This document shows positions 10,422 to 18,026 of a DNA stretch of 64,000 nucleotides, piece after piece. Position 1 is the first letter of the stretch. The number at the start of each line of letters is the position of its first letter. Source of the stretch: Gammaproteobacteria bacterium (lineage in GTDB: Bacteria > Pseudomonadota > Gammaproteobacteria > GRL18); contig JADGDG010000004.1 in assembly GCA_016744995.1 (NCBI GenBank), positions 124,001 through 188,000 on the forward strand, in the 5' to 3' direction. The notes below the pieces were generated by a model. The model made no database searches, was not told the DNA's origin, and worked only from the letters and a program-made list of their open reading frames with translations. Made by a program: the position numbers and the translations under genes.

Positions 10422-11051
10422 CTAGCCTTTAATTTCAAGTAATTCGATTTCAAAGATCAAAGTTGCACCAGGGCCAATAACCGGTGCAGAGCCCTGATCG
10501 CCATAGGCTAAATCAGATGGAATAGTTAAACGCCATTTTGAACCTACAGGCATAAGCTGTAATGCTTCAATCCAACCCTGAATTACGCCATTAACTGGAA
10601 ATTCAGCGGGTTGACCACGGTCAACTGAGCTGTCAAAGACAGTACCGTCTGTCAATGAACCATGATAATGAGTCACGACTGTATCACTCTGGGATGGTTT
10701 AGCACCAGTGCCTTCGGTGATGATTTCATATTGAAGACCAGATTCAGTGGTGATCACACCGTCTTTTTTTGCATTCTCATCAAGGAATATTTGTCCTGCG
10801 GCTTTGTTTTCAGCTGCGGCACTGGCTGCAGCTTCCTGAGCCTGCTGGTTGATAGCAGAAAAAGCGGATTGCATCTCTTCTTCAGGAAAACGTAATGGTT
10901 TGTCGTTAAAAACATCACTAATACCAATTATAAGAGCATCCAGACTGAAACCTGGAAAAGATTGGCTTTTTACCTGTTGAGCTAATTGTAAGCCGATACC
11001 ATAGCTGACTTTATCTGCATTTGTCTTGATTGTGTTTTCTGTATTACTCAT
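10422..11051 (-). CDS. fklB: FKBP-type peptidyl-prolyl cis-trans isomerase
   Basis: A 209-residue protein. The N-terminal FKBP_N dimerisation helices (SYGIGLQLAQQV...) are followed from about residue 110 by the FKBP domain, with VVTHYHGSLTDGTVFDSS, GWIEALQLMPVGSKWRL and FEIELLEI. It matches FklB (FKBP22) of enterobacteria closely and in length. No signal peptide, so a cytoplasmic foldase. Direct repeats and an inverted repeat upstream (11061-11135) may be regulatory. Confidence 0.93.
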   Translation of the reverse strand: MSNTENTIKTNADKVSYGIGLQLAQQVKSQSFPGFSLDALIIGISDVFNDKPLRFPEEEMQSAFSAINQQAQEAAASAAAENKAAGQIFLDENAKKDGVITTESGLQYEIITEGTGAKPSQSDTVVTHYHGSLTDGTVFDSSVDRGQPAEFPVNGVIQGWIEALQLMPVGSKWRLTIPSDLAYGDQGSAPVIGPGATLIFEIELLEIKG

Positions 11052-11060
11052 AAGTCCTCG

Positions 11061-11135
11061 TTTTGTGCTAAATTTTTTACGCTAAAATGTTTTGTGCTAA
11101 ATGATCGTAAGAATTTATACGATTAATTTAGCTTA
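11061..11135. promoter_or_regulatory. Direct and inverted repeats upstream of fklB
   Basis: TTTTGTGCTAAAT occurs at 11061-11073 and 11090-11102. The second copy leads into an inverted repeat, GCTAAAT.ATCGTA / TACGATTAATTTAGC, ending near 11132. The location between fklB and the upstream GGDEF gene suggests an operator or RNA hairpin, but no regulator can be named. Confidence 0.4.
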
Positions 11136-11200
11136 AACAAATGGGTGATTTAAAGCCGCTAAGCTGAAAAACGAAAGATTATAACACAATCCTGGAAAAA

Positions 11201-12568
11201 TCAGCTGAGTTCGAGTTCACTTTCTTTGAGATATTTTTCCTGGAAGCTATTTGTTTTGAGTTTTTCTGAATCACAAAATTGTACTTGATTACGACCATCT
11301 AATTTTGCCATCTGAAGGGCATAGTCAACACAATGAAGCATTTCAGTTAATGACTGGTTCTCGCGGATCAGTGAAAAGCCGATACTGACGGTAATACCAA
11401 ATTTGAATTCATTCACTTTAAATACGTATTCAGAAATCGAATTACGTATGCGCTCAGCGGTATTTTTTGCACCATGAACTTCAACTTCGGGCAAAATAAT
11501 TATAAACATATCACTTTCGTAACGTGCCAGAAAATCAGTGGGGCGGATGGCATCTTCAAGCATTTTAGAAACCTGAATGATAGTGAGGTCACAAACGTGC
11601 TCACCATAATTCTGGCTGACAGAACTCAGGTGATCAACATCGATCAGCATGAGACTATAATGGGTATTATAACGCTGATGGCGGCTATGCTCATCTTGCA
11701 AGTGGCTGATAAAAGAACGTTGATTATTGAGCTGTGTTAAGTCATCCTTTAGAGATAATTGTTTAAAAATCGCCTGATCCTCAACTAATAGCCGTGAGAG
11801 TTTATTATAAGTAGAGGCAATTAATTTTAATTCATAATAGGAATGTAAAGTGATAGGTTTGGGTTCTTTGCCTCGTGAAAAGTTTTGAGCCCATCGTTCT
11901 AATTTGTTAATAGGATTAATAATTGAGCGATTCAGCACAAGAATTGTCGCCAGAGAGCTGATATAAACTAATAAAAAAACAACACTGATAAGGAGCAGGG
12001 CATCAAACTTTAAGGCTTTGGCTTTTTGAAAACGTACTTTAACCCGATTTTGCATTGCCAGGTGCAGTTTGTCCAATGCCAAAGTTGTTTCAATCACATA
12101 TTGATAAAAATCCTGTAAAAGTTCATAAGAAATATGGCTTTGATCAGTGTCGATTTCAGTAAAGATTTTGGTGGCAATTCGGTGTGCATTGCGCCAGTTT
12201 AAATAAGCGGAGCGATAAATGTCATTAGCCAGAGAATGGTTCTGTTGTTCTAATTTTATGGGATTAACTAATGTTTTTTTTATTTCGTTGCTCAGTTGTA
12301 GAAATTTGGTTTTATAGTCCAGTTGATGGTCTTTCAGGTAGAGGTTAAAGGGCGTAACGGTTTGTTGAATTTTGTCTTTAAGCTCTGTGACAGGGATAAC
12401 GTCAGAAACAATGTCTTCAATGGCAAGATTAAAAAGATTGGTGGTTTTCTGGAAAAAATAAATCCCGGTGCCTGCCAGTAAAAAAAGCGGGAGTATAATA
12501 ACGATAATACTGATCCGCAGGCGTTTCTTAAGGGAGGGGGCTTTCATTTTTTTTATTGTGTTTCTCAT
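11201..12568 (-). CDS. Membrane GGDEF protein with degenerate active site
   Basis: A 455-residue protein. A transmembrane helix lies at about 18-40, a helical periplasmic region at about 45-180, a second helix at about 186-212, a HAMP-like linker to about 262 and a GGDEF-family domain at about 275-435. The signature reads ESDMF (residues 351-355) instead of GGDEF. Other substrate positions are also changed: DVDHLSSVSQNYGEHV in place of the usual DxDxFKxxND.YGH. It is therefore probably not an active diguanylate cyclase but a sensory or GTP/c-di-GMP-binding relic. Single gene; upstream start signals are weak. Confidence 0.85.
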   Translation of the reverse strand: MRNTIKKMKAPSLKKRLRISIIVIILPLFLLAGTGIYFFQKTTNLFNLAIEDIVSDVIPVTELKDKIQQTVTPFNLYLKDHQLDYKTKFLQLSNEIKKTLVNPIKLEQQNHSLANDIYRSAYLNWRNAHRIATKIFTEIDTDQSHISYELLQDFYQYVIETTLALDKLHLAMQNRVKVRFQKAKALKFDALLLISVVFLLVYISSLATILVLNRSIINPINKLERWAQNFSRGKEPKPITLHSYYELKLIASTYNKLSRLLVEDQAIFKQLSLKDDLTQLNNQRSFISHLQDEHSRHQRYNTHYSLMLIDVDHLSSVSQNYGEHVCDLTIIQVSKMLEDAIRPTDFLARYESDMFIIILPEVEVHGAKNTAERIRNSISEYVFKVNEFKFGITVSIGFSLIRENQSLTEMLHCVDYALQMAKLDGRNQVQFCDSEKLKTNSFQEKYLKESELELS

Positions 12569-12708
12569 TGAGATATCATATTAGCAGAAATAATGGATGA
12601 AAACTAATCAGCACCCAGCTGTTTATTCTGTTTTTAGCTTCCTCAAATTATTATATTAAAGAGCCGCAGGCGTCATTGTGATTGCTTCAATTTTGGTTTG
12701 CCTGACTT

Positions 12709-12984
12709 TTAATGCTGAGTATCATGTTTGAATGTACTGGAGGTCTTAAGGGCCTTGTTCCAGCCAATGGTTATTCCCTCGATTAATGCCTGAATAAAAT
12801 CAATGATGAGCATAATGGTATCTGAAATTAATTCAAAAAAAGAATCGATAATGGTATTTTTCAGCGTTTTAAGGGAATATTGAGTGCCTTTAAAGATGGC
12901 CTTCAGTGTTTGATACAATAATTCAATTACAAATAAAGTTATCAGAGAATAGACAATTGCAATTTTTTCAAGAATAGCCAGCAT
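12709..12984 (-). CDS. Small membrane protein of unknown function
   Basis: A 91-residue protein, mostly hydrophobic, with likely membrane segments at about 5-30 and 50-75 and a short polar tail. No recognised domain. It has a purine-rich region (GAGGTA) before ATG. Monocistronic, facing away from the sensor-kinase operon. Confidence 0.55.
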   Translation of the reverse strand: MLAILEKIAIVYSLITLFVIELLYQTLKAIFKGTQYSLKTLKNTIIDSFFELISDTIMLIIDFIQALIEGITIGWNKALKTSSTFKHDTQH

Positions 12985-13148
12985 AAAAAATACCTCATTT
13001 AATCATTGAATTTTATCTTACCAGATGGTCTTTATAGCCTCTATTTTAGCAAAAAAATTTAAAAAATCATGGATAGTTAAAGAATTTATCGTATTTGTTT
13101 AAAATAGAGTAGAATTAAGGGATTAAAACGATGCCGGCTGGAGTTGAA

Positions 13149-13565
13149 ATGACGGAACGAACATTCAGAATTTTTTTAGGGGCGGGCTTGTTTCTATTGC
13201 TCTATATCACTGCCGCTAATGGTAATACTGATTTGATCCTCTTTTATATCGGGTTGCTGGTGTTTGAAGGGGTGACGAACTGGCGTTTACCTAAAATAAT
13301 TACCAGAGTAAAAAATAAAGCCCTGTACAATGAATTTGTTGAAGCGGATAGTCAGGTTGCTCATGTATACCCACTTCTTGGAATTCCTTTTGAAGCAGAA
13401 CGGGCTATGCGTCTGGTGGTGGCATTAATTCTTGTGTTCCCCTTATTTTTTTCTGTAGAAGCACTGTGGATTGTTCCCTGGTTTGTTGCCAGTATGTTGC
13501 TGCTGGCCGGCTTGACTAATATTTGTCCAATGGTTATGTTTTTTCGCTGGCTTGGTTTTAGATAA
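13149..13565 (+). CDS. Small integral membrane protein, DUF2892-like
   Basis: A 138-residue protein from the ATG at 13149, chosen because GGAG lies 5 nt upstream; an ATG at 13131 is possible. Two hydrophobic hairpins are visible: residues about 5-40 (RTFRIFLGAGLFLLLYI...) and 85-130 with a Cys-containing end (NICPMVMFFRWLGF), resembling the DUF2892 (YgaP-like inner-membrane) pattern. The stop overlaps the start of the kinase gene (TAATG), so the two are probably translated together; a role in the sensing complex is inference. Confidence 0.65.
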   Translation: MTERTFRIFLGAGLFLLLYITAANGNTDLILFYIGLLVFEGVTNWRLPKIITRVKNKALYNEFVEADSQVAHVYPLLGIPFEAERAMRLVVALILVFPLFFSVEALWIVPWFVASMLLLAGLTNICPMVMFFRWLGFR

Positions 13566-15814
13566 TGGCAGAACAAAAAAGCAACAAAACAATTATCAGT
13601 GATGACTGGACTAAAAACTGGCAAGCCAGTATTGCCGTTAAAATTACAGCAGTTGTTATGTGGGCGATTATTCCTTTCGGATTTATTATTGCCCTGCTTT
13701 TGGTGAATAATATTAAGGATGACATTAATACCTCAATCGACAATGATGCTGAAATTTTATTGAATAGTGCCAGAGTGCTGTTATGGGAAAATAACTCTTA
13801 TAACTCTGATAAATTAATTGCAGCACTTGGTAAAAATCTGGAAAAATCAATCTACTGTAAAATCACTCTGGCTAAGGCTGGTTCTGATCCTACTATTCTT
13901 TATGCCAATGAATGTCAGCATAAAACAAACGTTATTGGTAAGACTTATTTTTTTACCACAATTGTTAATAATCAGCCTCGGGAATTAACTTTAACTCTGT
14001 CTCATCAGTCAATTAAAAAAATTATAATAAAACAACGCTCAAACGTTATTGTTGTGATGATTATTATTATGATTGTATTGGGATTGGTTTTGACCTGGGT
14101 TATTCGCTTGCTGGTATTAAAACCGCTGTTAAAAATGGTGGATGCCACAAGGTTAATTTCTGAAGGCAAACATGATCTGCGTCTTAACTTGAATCAGGAT
14201 GATGAATTTGGCCATCTGGCAACCTTTTTAAATAAAATGCTGGATCAGATTTTTGAACAACAAAAAAATCTAAAACATGCTAATCTGGATTTAATGAAGG
14301 AAGTAGCTGAACGAAACCGGATTGCTCTGGAATTAAGAGCCAGTCGTGACCAATTGGAAAAACTCGTAGATGAGCGTACGGCTGACCTGGCTGTAGCACG
14401 CGATGAAGCTCTGGGAGCTAATAAAGCTAAGAGTTTATTTCTGGCCAATATGTCCCATGAAATACGGACACCGCTTAATTCAATTTTAGGTTATTCGCAA
14501 TTACTGAACAGGGGTAGCGGCTATACTGATAAGCAGTCAAAATCTCTTAAGATCATTGAGGAGAGTGGTAATCATCTATTAGGTTTGCTCAATGATATTT
14601 TAGATATTTCTAAAATTGAAGCGGGAAAGATGGTATTAAATACCGTGAACTTTGAACTAAATGAATTGCTGCAGGGGCTTGCTCATATTTTTCAGGAACG
14701 TTGTTCTGAAAAAACACTGAACTGGCATGTAAATGTTGAATTAACGGAACCATTGGTCGTCCATAGTGATCCGCAAAAAATAAGACAAATTCTCATTAAC
14801 TTGTTGGGCAATGCGATTAAGTTTACGGACAGAGGTGATATTTCACTAAATGTTATCAATCTTGAAAATGATATCTATTTATTTGAAGTCTCAGATACCG
14901 GGCCAGGAATTGCACCAGAAGAAGTGAATAATATTTTTAATGCTTTTCATCAGGAAAAAACAGGTCTGCTCAAAGGGGGTACAGGTCTGGGCCTGGCGAT
15001 TACTAAAAAACAACTTCAATTGCTTAATTCAGAATTAAAGGTCTCATCTACTATTGATAAAGGCAGCCGGTTTTCATTTACTTTAGAACTTAAAACCATG
15101 CATAGTGGTTTTGAGCTTAGGCAAGAAAGCAGTATGGAAGTGGTACGCCTGGCTTCGGCCGGATCAATAAAAACCTTTGTTGTGGATGATGTTGAGCTCA
15201 GTCGAAACCTTCTGGTTGATATGCTTGAGGAAATTGATGCAAAAGTTTGTTCTGCTGTAAATGGACTGGAAGCGATTGATTTTTTAAGTGCATTGCCGTC
15301 TGATGAAATACCAGACATTATTTTTATGGATATTCACATGCCGGTTATGGACGGTATTGAAGCAGTTAAAATAATTAAAGAAAAATATGGGCAGAAGATT
15401 ATTTGTGTTGCGGTGACGGCATCTGCAATGGAGCATTCGGATAATATTTATTTTGACTCTGGGTTTGATGATTACATCTCAAAGCCTTACCGCTTTGAAG
15501 CTGTATTTGAATGTATGAAAAACTATCTGGATATTGATTTTGAATATAAAAATACTGTTCAGAGTTCACATGAATCTGTTGAAAAAACTAACTTTGAACA
15601 ATGTGATATAGAACCTGACTTATGTGAAAAACTACTTGATGCCAGTAAACGTTATGCCTTAACTCAATTAAAAAAATTATTATCCGAATTAGGAGCCTAT
15701 GGAGAGCAAGAGAAAATTTTAGCCAGAGAATTAAGTCAACTGATGGAGCAATATAATATGCAGGCCATGGTTGAGTTATTAGAGAAACTGCAATCAAAGA
15801 GTTCAAATTTATAA
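13565..15814 (+). CDS. Hybrid sensor histidine kinase
   Basis: A 749-residue protein. It has TM1 at about 22-46, a periplasmic sensor loop of about 110 residues, TM2 at about 155-183, HAMP (about 183-235), a coiled coil, HisKA with the phospho-accepting His298 in MSHEIRTPLNSILGY, and HATPase_c with N, G1 (DTGPGIAPEE) and G2 (GGTGLGLAI) boxes. A receiver domain (about 535-655) has phospho-acceptor Asp589 in MDIHMPVMDG and the conserved Lys in SKPYR. The roughly 90-residue C-terminal tail is helical. It overlaps the upstream membrane-protein gene and is followed 47 nt later by a lone receiver, the likely phosphorelay partner. The ligand is unknown. Confidence 0.93.
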   Translation: MAEQKSNKTIISDDWTKNWQASIAVKITAVVMWAIIPFGFIIALLLVNNIKDDINTSIDNDAEILLNSARVLLWENNSYNSDKLIAALGKNLEKSIYCKITLAKAGSDPTILYANECQHKTNVIGKTYFFTTIVNNQPRELTLTLSHQSIKKIIIKQRSNVIVVMIIIMIVLGLVLTWVIRLLVLKPLLKMVDATRLISEGKHDLRLNLNQDDEFGHLATFLNKMLDQIFEQQKNLKHANLDLMKEVAERNRIALELRASRDQLEKLVDERTADLAVARDEALGANKAKSLFLANMSHEIRTPLNSILGYSQLLNRGSGYTDKQSKSLKIIEESGNHLLGLLNDILDISKIEAGKMVLNTVNFELNELLQGLAHIFQERCSEKTLNWHVNVELTEPLVVHSDPQKIRQILINLLGNAIKFTDRGDISLNVINLENDIYLFEVSDTGPGIAPEEVNNIFNAFHQEKTGLLKGGTGLGLAITKKQLQLLNSELKVSSTIDKGSRFSFTLELKTMHSGFELRQESSMEVVRLASAGSIKTFVVDDVELSRNLLVDMLEEIDAKVCSAVNGLEAIDFLSALPSDEIPDIIFMDIHMPVMDGIEAVKIIKEKYGQKIICVAVTASAMEHSDNIYFDSGFDDYISKPYRFEAVFECMKNYLDIDFEYKNTVQSSHESVEKTNFEQCDIEPDLCEKLLDASKRYALTQLKKLLSELGAYGEQEKILARELSQLMEQYNMQAMVELLEKLQSKSSNL

Positions 15815-15861
15815 CACATATATACAAGATGACTCATGTTGAAAAGGAATTGAATTGAATC

Positions 15862-16356
15862 ATGAAAGATCAAATAAAGATGCCAATATTAGAAGAAAGT
15901 GAAATTAATGTATCGAGTGCAAATATTCTTATTGTGGATGATACTCCAGCCAATATTGATATATTATGGAAAATGTTAGAAACCGAAGGATATAATATTT
16001 CAGGGGTTCCAAATGGCCGTATTGCACTTGGATTGGCTCTCAATTCACAACCTTGCTTGATATTGCTGGATGTGATGATGCCGGACATGGATGGTTATGA
16101 AGTGTGTCGACGTTTAAAAGCAAATCCCCTGACTGCACATATCCCAATTATCTTTATTACTGCCAGGTCGGAGCCAGCAGATATTGTCAAGGCATTTTCT
16201 GCTGGCGGAAATGATTATATTAGCAAACCTTTTTATCAGGAAGAAGTTAAGTCACGAATTTTAACCCGTCTGAGGCTGAGAAAGTTATTGAATGAAAATA
16301 AAAAATTAATTGAAGCCCTGTCAGAGAAAAATCCAGATACGCTGAATAGGTATTAG
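15862..16356 (+). CDS. Single-domain response regulator
   Basis: A 164-residue protein. The receiver spans about residues 23-145 with the acidic pair in IVDDTPAN, the phospho-acceptor Asp70 in LLDVMMPDMDGYEV, T in FITAR and K in SKPF. There is no output domain, only a short helical tail. It sits between the hybrid kinase and tatD (1-nt gap to tatD), so it most likely receives phosphate from that kinase. Receivers of this type often act through c-di-GMP or other kinases, but no target is visible here. Confidence 0.9.
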   Translation: MKDQIKMPILEESEINVSSANILIVDDTPANIDILWKMLETEGYNISGVPNGRIALGLALNSQPCLILLDVMMPDMDGYEVCRRLKANPLTAHIPIIFITARSEPADIVKAFSAGGNDYISKPFYQEEVKSRILTRLRLRKLLNENKKLIEALSEKNPDTLNRY

Positions 16357-16357
16357 T

Positions 16358-17140
16358 ATGATTGATATTGGTGTGAATCTGACTAATCGTCAGTTTAAAA
16401 ATGATATAAGTCAGGTTATAGAAGATGCTGCGGCTGCTGGTGTATCCACCATGATCATCACCGGGACAAACATTGAAGAAAGTCGTCGGGCATGCCAGCT
16501 GAGTTCTCAATGGCCTGGCAGACTTTACTCCACTGCTGGTATTCATCCGCATGACGCCAGTTCATATACTCAGGAGAGTCTGCAGCAGCTCAGTACTTTA
16601 CTAAATGAGAAACAGGTTCTGGCAGTTGGCGAGTGCGGACTTGATTTTAACCGAAATTATTCCACACCTGCTGAGCAACTTAGCTGTTTTGAAGCACAGC
16701 TAGAACTTGCCGTTGAATTACAGCTGCCTGTTTTTTTACATCAAAGGGATGCACAGGCTGATTTTCTTCGCTTAATCAAAAAATATCGTTCAGATCTGGT
16801 AGATGCAGTGGCACATTGTTTCACCGGCGGGCAAAATGAGTTAGAACGCTATCTTGAAGAAGATCTCTATATCGGGATTACAGGCTGGCTCTGTGATGAA
16901 CGGCGAGGCAAAGAGTTGTACGATTGTGTCCACCTTATTCCTGAAAACAGAGTCATGGTTGAAACCGATGCACCTTATTTATTCCCCAGGAGCCTGAAAC
17001 TTCCTAAAAAACAGCGTAAGCGAAATGAACCGCAATATCTGCCCCACATCATCCAGGCTTTGGCTGAGCGAATGAATATCAATGATTCAGAACTTGCTCT
17101 GTTAACCACAAAAAATGCCCAACGATTTTTTAGAATATAG
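16358..17140 (+). CDS. tatD: TatD-family metal-dependent DNase
   Basis: A 260-residue protein, the family's usual length. TatD-type TIM-barrel hydrolase motifs are present: IDIGVNLT near the start, GIHPHDA, AVGECGLDFNRN, VFLHQRDA, VAHCFTGG and VETDAPYLFPR. The family has metal-dependent 3'-5' exonuclease activity and a role in DNA repair. It starts 1 nt after the response-regulator stop, so it appears co-transcribed with the two-component genes, although no functional link is obvious. Confidence 0.93.
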   Translation: MIDIGVNLTNRQFKNDISQVIEDAAAAGVSTMIITGTNIEESRRACQLSSQWPGRLYSTAGIHPHDASSYTQESLQQLSTLLNEKQVLAVGECGLDFNRNYSTPAEQLSCFEAQLELAVELQLPVFLHQRDAQADFLRLIKKYRSDLVDAVAHCFTGGQNELERYLEEDLYIGITGWLCDERRGKELYDCVHLIPENRVMVETDAPYLFPRSLKLPKKQRKRNEPQYLPHIIQALAERMNINDSELALLTTKNAQRFFRI

Positions 17141-17154
17141 ATAAAAGATATGCT

Positions 17155-17820
17155 TCAAAACGGTCTGGCGACTTCTCTGGTTTTCCAGTTTTCTATATGC
17201 TGGATAACAGGTAGCTGGCCGTTATCGGTTTGCCAGGAATCAACAGCATAACTTTGGCCGTTACTCTGATCCTGTATCTGCGCAGCCCAGTGTTGTCCCA
17301 TAATATAGGGTGAGCGGTATATGGGCTTTTGTAGCTTATGGCGGTTGATTAAGCCGAGATTATCAATAAATTCAAGATAATGAGTGCTGTTGACAGTTGA
17401 GTCAATGCAATCCATTCGACCGGGTAGATCCTTGTCATTGATGTTTCTGGCTTTATCATTGTAAACGGGTGTCTGAGTTGCAGCCACTCGTTCAAGCAGT
17501 GCGATAGAACGGGCAATCGCAAGTCGTTCACCATACTGAGTTTGATTAAAGGTTTCGAAAATAGTTGTTATAGATTGCACATGCTCTGAACTAATGAAAA
17601 TTCTATGCTGAGTTTTACAGCCATAATTAAAGCAAATTGAAATAGAATGTTTATTAGGAAGTTTATATTTAAGCAGTTGTGAAATTTTATCATGAGTGCC
17701 AGTGATCGGTGTTAAAAAGTCATCACTGGCATAGGATATTTGGGCATAGGAAAATATCAGGCTGAGCCATAGCATTAGAAAACAGTGATTGATTGTAATA
17801 GCTAATGGACGTCCAGACAT
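17155..17820 (-). CDS. Periplasmic protein with possible Cys-His-Asp triad
   Basis: A 221-residue protein from the ATG at 17820, where an AGG lies at good spacing and the product begins with a signal peptide (hydrophobic residues about 10-28, then ISYASDDF). An earlier ATG at 17862 would place 14 extra residues before the signal. The mature part has two Cys (FNYGC, then GRMDCIDS), a conserved-looking HWAAQI and AVDSW. The order Cys...His...Asp resembles transglutaminase-like or bacterial Cys-protease folds; this is a guess from motif order. It is convergent with tatD, 14 nt apart. Confidence 0.6.
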   Translation of the reverse strand: MSGRPLAITINHCFLMLWLSLIFSYAQISYASDDFLTPITGTHDKISQLLKYKLPNKHSISICFNYGCKTQHRIFISSEHVQSITTIFETFNQTQYGERLAIARSIALLERVAATQTPVYNDKARNINDKDLPGRMDCIDSTVNSTHYLEFIDNLGLINRHKLQKPIYRSPYIMGQHWAAQIQDQSNGQSYAVDSWQTDNGQLPVIQHIENWKTREVARPF

Positions 17821-17950
17821 AAAAGCAACCTGAGAAGTAATTACTGCAATCTGATAAATCATTACTAATAGTTTAATCGATATAATCTAAAAAGCAAAAG
17901 ACAGTAACAAAACTGATCCCTAAGCTACTACACCTAAGCGCTGTTATAAT

Positions 17951-17966
17951 TGGCACATATTCTGCT
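17951..17966 (+). promoter_or_regulatory. Sigma-54-type promoter upstream of flhA
   Basis: TGGCACATATTCTGCT has GG and GC exactly 10 nt apart, one mismatch from the TGGCACRNNNNTTGCW consensus, and lies about 60 nt before flhA. RpoN control of flhA is known in polar-flagellate Pseudomonas and Vibrio. Confidence 0.75.
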
Positions 17967-18026
17967 TTCTGTACTAATAACACGAAAATTAACCTGTTTT
18001 CGTCAAAAAATAGTCACAGGATCTTT

